Assembly: GCA_009760855.2 (NCBI GenBank)
Contig: WPIO01000019.1
Span: forward strand, 4,076,001 to 4,140,000
From: Cristatella mucedo
Lineage: Eukaryota > Bryozoa > Phylactolaemata > Cristatellidae
Direction: 5' to 3'
DNA: 64,000 nucleotides
Position numbers and translations under genes: made by a program. Below are positions 35,961 to 45,005 of this stretch, piece after piece. The number at the start of each line of letters is the position of its first letter. The first letter of the stretch is position 1. The notes below the pieces were generated by a model. The model was not told where the DNA came from and ran no database searches. It saw nothing but the letters and a program-made list of their open reading frames with translations.

Positions 35961-38334
35961 TAGCTCCAGTGAAGCCTCCCTTGCTGCACTTGCTTTTGCT
36001 TCTGCTGTATCAGCTCACCAGATTGTAGACTCTCCCCCAGACCATCACTCTCGACCCCAAAGCATTGTCTGCAACAAGTGACTCAACCGTCCTCTCCAGA
36101 ACTGAGCTGGAGTGAATCGACATCGCTCGGTAGAGCAAATAAGGAAGCCAGCCAGCCCTGTCGTTTCGCAGGCGCTTCCCCAAACCAGGTCGTCGAACAT
36201 CGGGTAGAGTTCGCTGCAATCTGGCACTCTTGCCGACTAAAAACTGGACCCCACTCTGACCGGTAGCAGCACATCTGTCGACTCGAACGCATCAAATATT
36301 GGCTTTTGCAAGGGACCAGCTATCATGCAGTCGAGGACACTCCATAAGGGAGATGCTGGCATTATTATGTAGCTTCCGAAAGCAACTTTCTTTACAATCC
36401 TGATTTCGCAGTATACAAGTAAAAACGACCTTGAATGCCAGCCGGCAACAGTCAATGCTTCACGGTGTTGACACATAGTTGCTTGCCTCTTGATCGACTC
36501 TTAGTCGCTTGGGTGATGGGTCGGTCGGTGGGTGTGTGGCAGGCTTAACGAGCTAGCTAGCTGTTTGTGGAGTCTGAAGTTCCGACAGCTCAGGCCTGTC
36601 CTTCATCGCCCACACGGCCCATCGACCAATTTGGGATTATTCTTTACCGTGGCTTTCGGCTGGCGAGGAATCGGTGTGCTCGACAGCCGGTCGTCAGCTG
36701 TCCAGTGGTGCGGAACCAGCGTTTTACTGCGAGAGCTGTGCTCGTTTCAGGGGTGGGACTGCCAGCCAATCAGCTCGATTGGGTTTGGCTCCTAGAAGAG
36801 GCTGGCCAGATGTACTTAGCGGCGGGCCTTCCCTGCATGAGGGTGGCTGGTTTTGGCTGCCGAGTTCTTATCGTGCCTGCCTGGGACCGTCGTCGGCCAC
36901 CGGCCATCGAGCTCCGCATCGGAGCGAGCAAGCGTAGAGGCAGCAGCGCTGTGTCCCCTTCGGAGCGATTGGAGAGTCAGTTATCTTCGGAGCTACTTTT
37001 TTGCCCCATTAACTCAAAAAAAATTATACGAGTCACTGATTCTTCTACTATGTTGAGCTGGTGTTCGTGAACTCGTGCCGGCAGACATATCCGTTCTGTT
37101 TACAAAGGCAGAATAAAAAGTGCAGCTTTCAATACACCAATTCTAATTTGGATGTCGGATCCGAGTATTTTATCGTGAGAAAGGGGTGTCTCAATTTAAT
37201 ACAGCATATGGTGAGCCTACAGTGACTGCAAGTACAGCCCTAGTCATGTGAAAATACCGACCAACTAAAGACTGCTTGTGGGGGAAATGAGTGACGAACA
37301 AATTCGCTCCGAGCTAGAAGTGGCAGGGTTACAGGCAAAGGAGAAGCCGGGTTTTCATTGAGGGTTCGTGACCTCGACGCCCATCGGCAAGATTTTTTTA
37401 TGTAGGGAAAAGACCCGCAAGTAACGAAAAAGTATAGCACAAATCGTAGTGTTTATTCGACACAAACTCGGCGGTTGCCCATCTAGTGGAATTAGGACAT
37501 AATTTAATTTCATCCTTGGTGACTTGGGCTGAGGTATAGGAATAGGGAACGGCTCTGGTCGGTTCCCAGCTGTAGCTGTACAGAGGGGGGGGGGCAGCTG
37601 GACGTTTGCCCTACTGCCCGTGGCTCTGCCACTGGTTACCGGTCCAGTGCTCCTATCGACAGAGCTAGCAAGGTTACTGCTCCTAAGCATCCGCATTTTT
37701 AATGTGCCGTCGGGAGCCGAGCCGTAAGCATTAGGTCTACTTTGATCGGCTGTATCAAATGACTGTATCCACTGGTGCTCGACCGGGCAAGTGGGGGGTT
37801 AACTCCGGAAGAGTGGTACAGAGTAGTGAAGTTCGACGACGATTAGTGGGACCACGGCTCTCTGTCACCGGTAACTCGGCCCTACATCGAGTTATCCTGA
37901 AAACAGTGCATGTCAGATATAATTTGTTAGCCTGGCCGCCTTGTCAAAAACGAAACAGTGGAACACTATGACGTCACCGGCTGCTGCAGACCAGAAAATA
38001 GGCCGAAAAGGTACTATTGAAGGAGTCTTAAGAATGGAACTTTAACTCCTTCAAGCAGGTCTTTGCTAGCCCTTAACGACCCAGGTCGTTGGTTTTGCAG
38101 CTGGCAATGAGTCTTTACTTTAACAGGCAGCCAGAGGCACTGCTCCCACCATTTTTCGAATGGTTCCTGCACGGAAGCCAAGGTGCCACGTGTTCACTCA
38201 CTGCCATCTCGTTGTGACCGGTGAAGGGTGGTATCTGTTGGTTAATCAGAAGCAAAACCACAGGGCAAACGAAAAACCCACTGAGCTAATGCTGATGTAA
38301 CCTCTGACTAAGCCGGCGATGATGTTTTTTTATG
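35961..38334. other. No gene recognised
   Basis: The longest frame (36567-37070, +) starts at GTG and lacks motifs, though an AATAAA follows at about 37110. A short inverted repeat (GAAGGAGTCTTAAG / TTTAACTCCTTC) sits near 38012-38055. G run at 37585-37593. Confidence 0.4.
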
Positions 38335-38480
38335 AAAAATATAATTCATTTGTATAGCACCCTAAGAGAACTTAATCTATATCCAGAAACTTTACATTTG
38401 CCGCAGGGTTCGAGCAGCAGCCTCGGTGAATCTAATGCATTAACCTTAACCTCGGTCGCTAAAAGCACCTTAAACCCTGG
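38335..38480 (-). mobile_element. SINE-A, decayed, minus strand
   Basis: TATAGCACCCTAAGAGAACT through GCAGGGTTCGAGCAGCAGCC; the tRNA-like head is degraded. Confidence 0.55.
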
Positions 38481-38875
38481 GTAAAACCAAGGTAGCGCTA
38501 TGGAGACGCAGCCTCGAGAGTTGCCATTATTTTATGCTTTGGAATGCACGGAACTAATACCAAACTTGCGTTATTTTGTGCTTTAGAGTAGTCGGTGTCA
38601 CTATCAGAAGATGAGTACCGTGTTTTTTATTTGGAAAACGTCCAGTTCTTAGAACTTATTCGTGAGCACGGAGTCCAGTGTAGAAGAGGTAATGAGTACT
38701 AAGCCACCTGGCCAGATTGGGATTGTTTTTTGGATAGCTTCGTTATAGTGTGATCAGTCGATATATCAGCTATCACTAGCTGTAACTTTAAATATGCAAT
38801 TGGCACAATGGCTGAAATTATCCACTGGAATTTGCTCAGCACTATTACAGCCTCTTTTGCAGCACAGGAGAGAAT

Positions 38876-38949
38876 AATAATAACAATACACTTGATAAAG
38901 CGCCCTCAGAGAACTTAATCTCTTTCTAGGCACTTTGCATTTGCTGCAA

Positions 38950-38950
<1 letters not shown>
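38876..38950 (-). mobile_element. LINE-A 3' tail, minus strand, abutting (GA)n
   Basis: AAAGCGCCCTCAGAGAACTT and AATCTCTTTCTAGGCAC are the reversed tail. The sequence turns into (GA)n at 38948-39011 exactly after the TTTGCTGCAAAG segment, where other copies continue into the 3' UTR. Confidence 0.6.
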
Positions 38951-39013
<63 letters not shown>

Positions 39014-39114
39014 GGTGATGATGATATGTCAGGCTTGGCAGTTGGAGCCACGGTCTTTAATTACCGAATGGGGTCCAGCAGCCGCACGGACTTTAATGAA
39101 TCTGTTATCAATGG

Positions 39115-39260
39115 TGCCGAGCTGGTTTGGTCTAGCGGTTAATGTGCTCGCCCCGACCAAGGTCTGACTGAGGTCGTGGGCTCGAGCCCCGAGGCATATG
39201 TGAAGCGCCTGGATAGAGATTAAGTTCTCTTGGGGCGCTATATAGATGAATCTTATTATC
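39115..39260 (+). mobile_element. SINE-A (tRNA-derived)
   Basis: The best-preserved plus-strand copy. Pol III box A TGGTCTAGCGG (39128-39138) fits TRGYNNANNNG perfectly; box B GGCTCGAGCCC (39179-39189) matches GGTTCGANTCC at 9 of 11. The 3' part is the tail hairpin AGCGCC...AGAGA...TCTCT...GGCGCT, then ATATAGATGAATC. About 145 bases. Confidence 0.75.
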
Positions 39261-39911
39261 AATGGTGACTGAAGTTGCTTCGGGTGACCAACTATCGATG
39301 TAGACACTCACATGCGCCACGCCACTCAAACAAGCACGAACACAGTCAGCACGAGTAGCGGCATCGAGGCCAAAGGGATTACAAAGCCTATGCTCGCTGC
39401 CTGTCTCCACTTTCGCATGCCTTGACCTCCTAATCTCGAGATTCCATACTCTAAGCACAGCAGCAGCAGCAGCTTCGGCTGCTGCACGGCACAGCCTGCA
39501 GCTGCTGCAGACTAAAGCGGATGCCGAGGATGTATCACTGTATCACTCGACCATTCATTCTCTCCATGCATTTAATGCAGCTTCCTTCGATGCATCGAAT
39601 CAATCTGCTCGATCATTACGATCCTTTGACCCTTAAATTGACCCTCGCGGGATCTGGCTCAACCTGCTGTAACCGGTTGTGTGCAATGGAAGGAGAGGCT
39701 GCAGGGCAGCTGCAAGGCCACCTGGATGCACAGCTTAGCAAGAATGCAGCAAACCAATACCAGGATCCGGCCTTACACAATAGGCTGTCAGTGGTCAGAG
39801 ATGCACCGCCACGACACGATTTTTTGAGCGTCTTTGACCGACTGGAGAGAGCTCATGCCTCCGGCAGCTGTCAATGCTCAATGTCAATGCAGCAGTGTGA
39901 ATGCATTGAAT

Positions 39912-39963
39912 GCCCGGCCTAGCCAAGCTCTAGCCAAGCTCCCATAGCTTGGCTAGGCCGGGC
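39912..39963. repeat. Perfect 18-bp hairpin upstream of the CABIT promoter
   Basis: Arms GCCCGGCCTAGCCAAGCT (39912-39929) and its complement (39946-39963) with a 16-base spacer. The spacer holds a second TAGCCAAGCT, so a shorter alternative fold with a 5-base loop is possible. It lies about 200 bases upstream of the first CCAAT box. Confidence 0.65.
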
Positions 39964-40159
39964 TGGGGGGCAGGCTAAGCTGGGATAAGGGCGGAGCTGG
40001 GTCAAAAAGTGCTCTTGCGGCATCAGCTCAGGACCATAACCTGATCTGTCACAGACCAGCCCTTACCTGCCTACGTACGTGAGGGTGCTCATCAGGTGCC
40101 AGTCATCAATCTCACTTGCAGCTCTACGGCAGGAAATAGCCCATCGGTACCCACCAGGT

Positions 40160-40245
40160 CTCCTATTGGTCCTGGCTCGACCGAGTGACAACCAATCAGA
40201 CGCACAGGTGCGGCCCACTGGGCGTGTCGAAGCATAAAACCGGCT
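40160..40245 (+). promoter_or_regulatory. Core promoter of the CABIT-domain gene (two CCAAT boxes and a TATA-like box)
   Basis: An inverted CCAAT box (ATTGG, 40165-40169), a forward CCAAT box (40192-40196, in the context CCAATCA) and a TATA-like CATAAAA (40233-40239) lie in order 80-155 bases upstream of the first in-frame ATG of the CABIT gene (40319). Usual TATA spacing would place transcription start near 40265, giving a 5' UTR of about 55 bases. The motifs and spacing are seen directly; that they act as the promoter is inference from their arrangement and from the exon found just downstream. Confidence 0.45.
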
Positions 40246-40318
40246 GTTCATTGCCACATCCACACTTGTCATAGGTGACTACGGACCAGCAGTGGAAGTA
40301 GGCTGCAGATGCCCTATC

Positions 40319-40435
40319 ATGGCCGATGGGAGAGCTCCAGTGGAACATACACGGCCAAAGAAGGCACTGCAACAAGAAAATAGCATGAACGGCAGCAGCA
40401 GGAGCTTGGAGGCTGCTATTCGCTGGAGTGCAGAG
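40319..40435 (+). CDS. CABIT-domain adaptor (GAREM/Serrano-like), exon 1
   Basis: A 39-codon first exon. The ATG at 40319 is the first in frame after a stop at 40235-40237, with A at -3 and G at +4; a second in-frame ATG lies at 40385. The exon ends in a strong donor, GAG|GTGAGC (GT at 40436), in phase 0, which matches the phase-0 start of exon 2 at 45006. Its last residues, SLEAAIRWSAE, end in an xWS motif that opens the CABIT domain of GAREM proteins (a KWSS-like start, followed after about 20 residues by an LPQIARL-type strand). Exon 2 begins with exactly such a strand (QPTLIRV), so the join restores the domain's N-terminus. Alternative: the second ATG is used, giving a protein 22 residues shorter. 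The exon was found by reading the sequence; no transcript was available. Confidence 0.65.
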
Positions 40436-40532
40436 GTGAGCTGAGTCTAGTGGTTGCTGCATCGGTTGCTTTGTCGGTGCCTGTTGTGCGGTGTTGTGCG
40501 GTTAGTCATCGTACTATTTCCGTTGTGGCTAA

Positions 40533-40617
40533 CAGGAGAGAGAGAGAGAGAGAAGGGAGAAAGAAGAGAGAGAGAGAGAGAGAGGGAGGGAGTGAGAGAG
40601 AAGATAGATGGCGAGTA

Positions 40618-40657
<40 letters not shown>

Positions 40658-40672
40658 GAATGAGAGAGAGGT
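40533..40672. repeat. Imperfect (GA)n tract just inside the CABIT intron
   Basis: GA runs broken by AAGGGAGAAAGAA, GGGAGGGAGTG and GATAGATGGCG, starting about 100 bases downstream of the exon 1 donor. Confidence 0.85.
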
Positions 40673-41769
40673 GCTGCCTGCACCCCACTCTGCTGCTGCT
40701 CTCGGGCCCTGGCCTGGGGCCTTATTCTCTGTCATTTGACCACAGCTCATTGGCAGCCCTCGTGATCTTGTGAACGTATGCAATTTGCGCTGAGGACGTG
40801 CCTGTGTACGCAGGCACACGGATCGACCGGTAGTCTTGGGGGGGACTATTTCTTTAGGGGTCGGCGGCCTCCTGCCTGGCGACGCTCGGAAGGGACAGAG
40901 AGAGTAGACAGAGAAGGGACTTTCGGGTTGCACTTATGCAACCATTGTGTCGACCACTGGGCAGCACACATGGGAAGGAATGGTTGAGAAGATTGGACTC
41001 AGGTGACTCCGGGCAAAAGGGCCTGCCACAGAAGGAAATCGATTCGTGAGATGGTGACTGCTCAAACCGGTCAAACCTCTCTATCAATTGCTTCCAGATT
41101 ATCTTGGTTAGGCAGTCTTGGTTGGGAAAGTGAGGCCCGTGCTTGTCGAGGTAGCAGGTGTACACCCAGCACTTTGTGCTGCACTGCAGAGAGGAGCACC
41201 GGAAGGCCCTTTGTGCCACCATCCCAGTAGTCTCACCACCTCCGGCTGACTGGGACCACCAATGTCCGACCTGCCTGCCGAAGCTGCCTCTTTGTGACTG
41301 GCAGCTGGTCTTTTTGTTCCCTTAATCTCCTCAATGCATCTCCGGTGGCCCGACCACCACCACCAGCTATGCTGCAGCACTTGTTTCCTGCATTCAGGAC
41401 TCTGTCAGGCACCCTGTCCCGGAGTGGTGCCAAGCACCCGTTGACAGCAAACGGTTAGGTTGGAGCCGACTAAGTTCTGCCATCGAGACTGCACACGGTG
41501 GCAGCTGGCTCATGCAGCCAGCCCCGCCTCCACACCCGTGCTGCTGGTAGCACGATGTGACCGACTGGTTTGCATTGCAGCAACGGCAGGCAGAGCAGGA
41601 AAAAATATATCTTCAAGCAAGGATCTCGAGTCGAGTCTCGCTCGCATCGAGATAAAGGCCACGGGCTAGTCACGGCATGCATTCCCTGGTGGCTATCTGC
41701 AGCCGCAGCTTCCGGTTTCGCCCGATGCTCGGCACCAGCGGCCTGTGCTCTCACAGGCTGCTGGTCAGT

Positions 41770-42030
41770 AATGTAATGTATCTCCGTCACTGTAACTCCA
41801 CAAAGCCATAAAGCCCAAAGTGGGTGCAACGCAAGAGAGTTTTGTATAGCGCACTCACACCCACTCGCACCCACAGAGCTAAAGCTTCTGTAGCCAACGG
41901 AGGAATGAAACAGCTAATTTATTGTCCACACAGGACCTGAGGGCGTGAAGAGGCTGAAACTGGTGCAGCAGTTCAGCTAAGTACGAAGGAGCCAAGCCGT
42001 GGAGGGCCTTGTGGGTCACTGATTGTCTGT
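41770..42030 (-). mobile_element. LINE-B 3' end, minus strand (in the CABIT intron)
   Basis: Reversed LINE-B tail from 41770 and ORF2 C-terminal block (ALHGLAPSYLAELLHQFQPL, RSCVDNKLAVSFL on the minus strand) up to about 42030, where a (TC)n microsatellite (42048-42150) replaces the upstream part. Confidence 0.65.
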
Positions 42031-42045
42031 CTGATTGTCTTTCTG

Positions 42046-42153
<108 letters not shown>

Positions 42154-42432
42154 GCTGCGTGGTCAACAGCATTAAGCAGGACGTTGCTTGGTCGAGGAGC
42201 ACATCGTTTTGCTAGTTGCTAGCTCTGCAGCCCGGCTGCTGTCCAAGCTGCAGCCTCTTGCTTCCTCTCCAAGTTTTCTCTCTCAAGCAGAAAAGCCTCC
42301 CCACTTCTCGATGGCCCGGCCAGGGCTCGGCTACAGGTTGTAGGGCTCTACTGTGCTGCCCAAACGGTAGTGCTCGCCTGTTCCACCAAGTGACTCTCTT
42401 TTGACTTCTGTCGGAGCAGCCCCGAGTGTATG

Positions 42433-42498
42433 CGTGCATGCAAGCATCTCCGCTGCATGCAAGCATGCTGCATGCAAGCATGCTGCATGCAAGCATCT
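42433..42498. repeat. 15-bp tandem repeat in the CABIT intron
   Basis: About four units of CTGCATGCAAGCATG, interrupted once by CTCCG. Each unit contains the palindrome TGCATGCA. Confidence 0.6.
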
Positions 42499-42529
42499 CC
42501 GGCTGCAACTGCTCCGAAAAACCACACAG

Positions 42530-42650
42530 ACTGGTGCAGGCATGCGAGGGAGAGTTTTCCATAGGGCACACATAGCCTAAGCGGCTATCGGTAGGCATAC
42601 CGTAGCCAGCAGACTTCATCTCACACAACAATGTAGTGTCTCTACACGAA
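42530..42650 (-). mobile_element. LINE-B 3' tail, minus strand (in the CABIT intron)
   Basis: Reversed GAATGCGTACCGAAAGCC-type sequence, here CTAAGCGGCTATCGGTAGGC followed by TAGCCAGCAGACTTCATC. Short remnant. Confidence 0.55.
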
Positions 42651-43074
42651 CCCATAACCGAACGACGTATGGCCATTAATCTGCCTCGCTGGGGCTGGGG
42701 GGGGGCTGACTGGTCACTGCCGGAGCCCGGGGGATGAACCCGATTTGCCTTTATCCGGCGCCCTTCGTGAACCCACGGTGAACCTCTCTGGGACCAACTT
42801 GCCAGGTGTGCAGAAGCAAAGGCTCAGATGCCTCGGTGCAAAACCTTGCAGCCCGAGTGTGCTGGGGCAATCGCTGGGGGCTACCTTGAGCTGGCTCCCC
42901 TGCTGCTGCTACCTTGTGCTGGCTCCCTGCACTCAGGCCTCTGTGAAGACCTGCTCTTGCTCACCGCTCAGCGCTCTCTTCTGCAGGCCGAACCGAAATA
43001 GTCTCGATCAGGTTTGAATTCATCATGCAGCCGGCTACCCAAAAAAAGCTCAGCTTGCTTCTTGCGCGCGAGCA

Positions 43075-43225
43075 GATCGCCGAGCTGGATTGGTCCAGCG
43101 GTTATGGCGCTCGCCCCGGCCAAGGTCTGTGTGGCTGAGGTCGCGGGCTCGAGCCCCCGAAGCATATGTAAAGCGCCTGAATAGAGATTAAGTTCTCTTG
43201 GGGCGCTATACAAATGAATTATATT
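43075..43225 (+). mobile_element. SINE-A (tRNA-derived), in the CABIT intron
   Basis: Box A TGGTCCAGCGG at 43091-43101, box B-like GGCTCGAGCCC, tail GCGCCTGAATAGAGATTAAG and GGGGCGCTATACAAATGAAT. Same orientation as the host gene. Confidence 0.75.
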
Positions 43226-43703
43226 TATTTATATCAGCACTGTCAGTCGGCTCCACTGTAGTCGAGAGTGCACCTCCTGTCTACTGCCTGGCATCCAGTC
43301 TGCTTAACATGGCCTCCCCATGCAAGTTTCGGTGCATCGCCAATAGGGCAGCCCATCCTTGTGGAGGTGGGCTGGGCCACAGCAGTTAAGTAAGCCGGCT
43401 CTAGAGATGGCTGTCACAGTCGGTAGACGCTAGCCTGCCATTAGCAACGGCTAATTGGTTCTTGCGGTGGCAACGGCTGAGCCATGAGTCAGCCAAGATG
43501 CCCAGGGGGGTTGTGGTGGTCGTGGGGAGGGGGCTAGCAGTACCACCAGGATATCTAGCAATCTCTATATAAGTGTACCCAGTGGCTAGCTGAGGTACAG
43601 TGTTGCAAAACTGTTGCAATTACTACGAATTGATTTCACCGACTGCAATCTGCCCTTCAAGCACCGACGATCGACTGTGCTGACGAAGCAGCAGCTGGAC
43701 AGC

Positions 43704-43705
<2 letters not shown>

Positions 43706-43772
<67 letters not shown>
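43706..43772. repeat. (TC)n microsatellite in the CABIT intron
   Basis: About 33 uninterrupted TC units. Confidence 0.9.
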
Positions 43773-43775
<3 letters not shown>

Positions 43776-44359
43776 GGTGCTCCAATCAGCCGGAAGAGTC
43801 AGCTCTTTGGTGAGCAGTGAGCCCTTGAAACGGTTGCTCTTGAAGCCCTCGAAGCTGTCGACGGTTTGGCTGAGGTATGCCGCCGAGTTTTTTGGCTCAG
43901 CCGCCTAGGCGACAAAACCAAAAGCTTGGACCGCCACCCAGACTCTGCCACCGGACCTAACTGCCTGTGGATCTTGTCTTGTCGTCGTGCTGAGAGGATC
44001 GAATGAGAAGAGGCCATCTGTTGTTTGTCGAGTTGCAGATTGTCTCGGCCGAAGCCGAAGAGTTTTCCCGGACATGTGCAAGCGTCAACCCTCCCCCTTC
44101 ACCTGCACCCGAGCGTTGACGTTGATCGACTTCCAGCAGCCCTCTGCCTTCCCCCTAGCAACAAGCTGAGTGGACGAACGACGGCTGAGCTGAAATGGAG
44201 CTGAGCCTCTGTCTTGTGCTGCACTGTGTGAAGTGCAGCACGTGGTCGTGTGGTCCGTCTGCGGCACAGCGTCTGGCCCCTTTCGAAGCTCTCGCTTGAA
44301 GGCAGTGGCCGCTGTGCAGCAGGGATGCACGCTGATCACGTGAGATGCCATCTTCGTGT

Positions 44360-44399
44360 GAGAATAATGATGTATTTATATAGCGCCCTCAGAGAGCTG

Positions 44400-44435
<36 letters not shown>

Positions 44436-44460
44436 GACACTTGACATATGCTGTGAAGGA
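44360..44460 (-). mobile_element. LINE-A-type 3' tail with internal CT expansion, minus strand
   Basis: ATATAGCGCCCTCAGAGAGC then GAATCTCT passes into (CT)n at 44399-44434 before CCAGACACTTGACATATGC resumes the tail. The dinucleotide has expanded from the AATCTCTTTCTAGG segment inside the element. Confidence 0.6.
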
Positions 44461-44827
44461 AGCAATAGCTCCAGGAAAGTGTCTGCGAGTGGCGAGTTGA
44501 ATGGGGGTGAGGGAGTGAGGACGTGTGAATCGCACCTGGAGCCAGCTGGTTCCGGCTCTCGACTGGGTCGGGCTGTGTGCCACGCTGCAGCCGAGCAGGC
44601 AGCGCGGCACACGGGTCACACTGATCACTAGTCGACTGAAGCGGGCGGCAGTTGGAACAGTGGCTGCCTCCGACGGCAGTGTCACACTAGCCGGCAACGT
44701 CGGCTTGAAGTCAAACTAGTCAAGCATGCTAATCCGGCCAATCCTGCAGGCTAGCAACTGGCAGCAGCTCTGCCGAATACCTTAAGACCGCCTGATACCA
44801 GCTTGCTCACTTGCGAACCCAGCCGTT

Positions 44828-44830
<3 letters not shown>

Positions 44831-44919
<89 letters not shown>
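44831..44919. repeat. (GA)n microsatellite 86 bases before the exon 2 acceptor
   Basis: About 44 GA units on the transcribed (RNA-like) strand. Stop-free in all frames, which fuses intron sequence to the exon 2 reading frame. Confidence 0.9.
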
Positions 44920-44922
<3 letters not shown>

Positions 44923-45005
44923 AGCCGCTTGTACCTGCCTGGCGTTCGCCACGTGACCGGCAGCTGGGTGGGCTCACTGTGCTGAGCGCCTCGCCTCTTC
45001 CTCAG

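Noticed and set aside
36567-37070. 167-codon plus-strand frame followed by AATAAA at about 37110
   Set aside because: Starts at GTG, no acceptor or motif identified, and two alternative frames are equally open; not enough to call a gene.
44811-45005. N-terminal extension of the CABIT frame through the (GA)n tract
   Set aside because: It begins at TTG rather than ATG, is Arg-Glu repeat from a microsatellite, and is separated from exon 2 by a good splice acceptor at 45004-45005.
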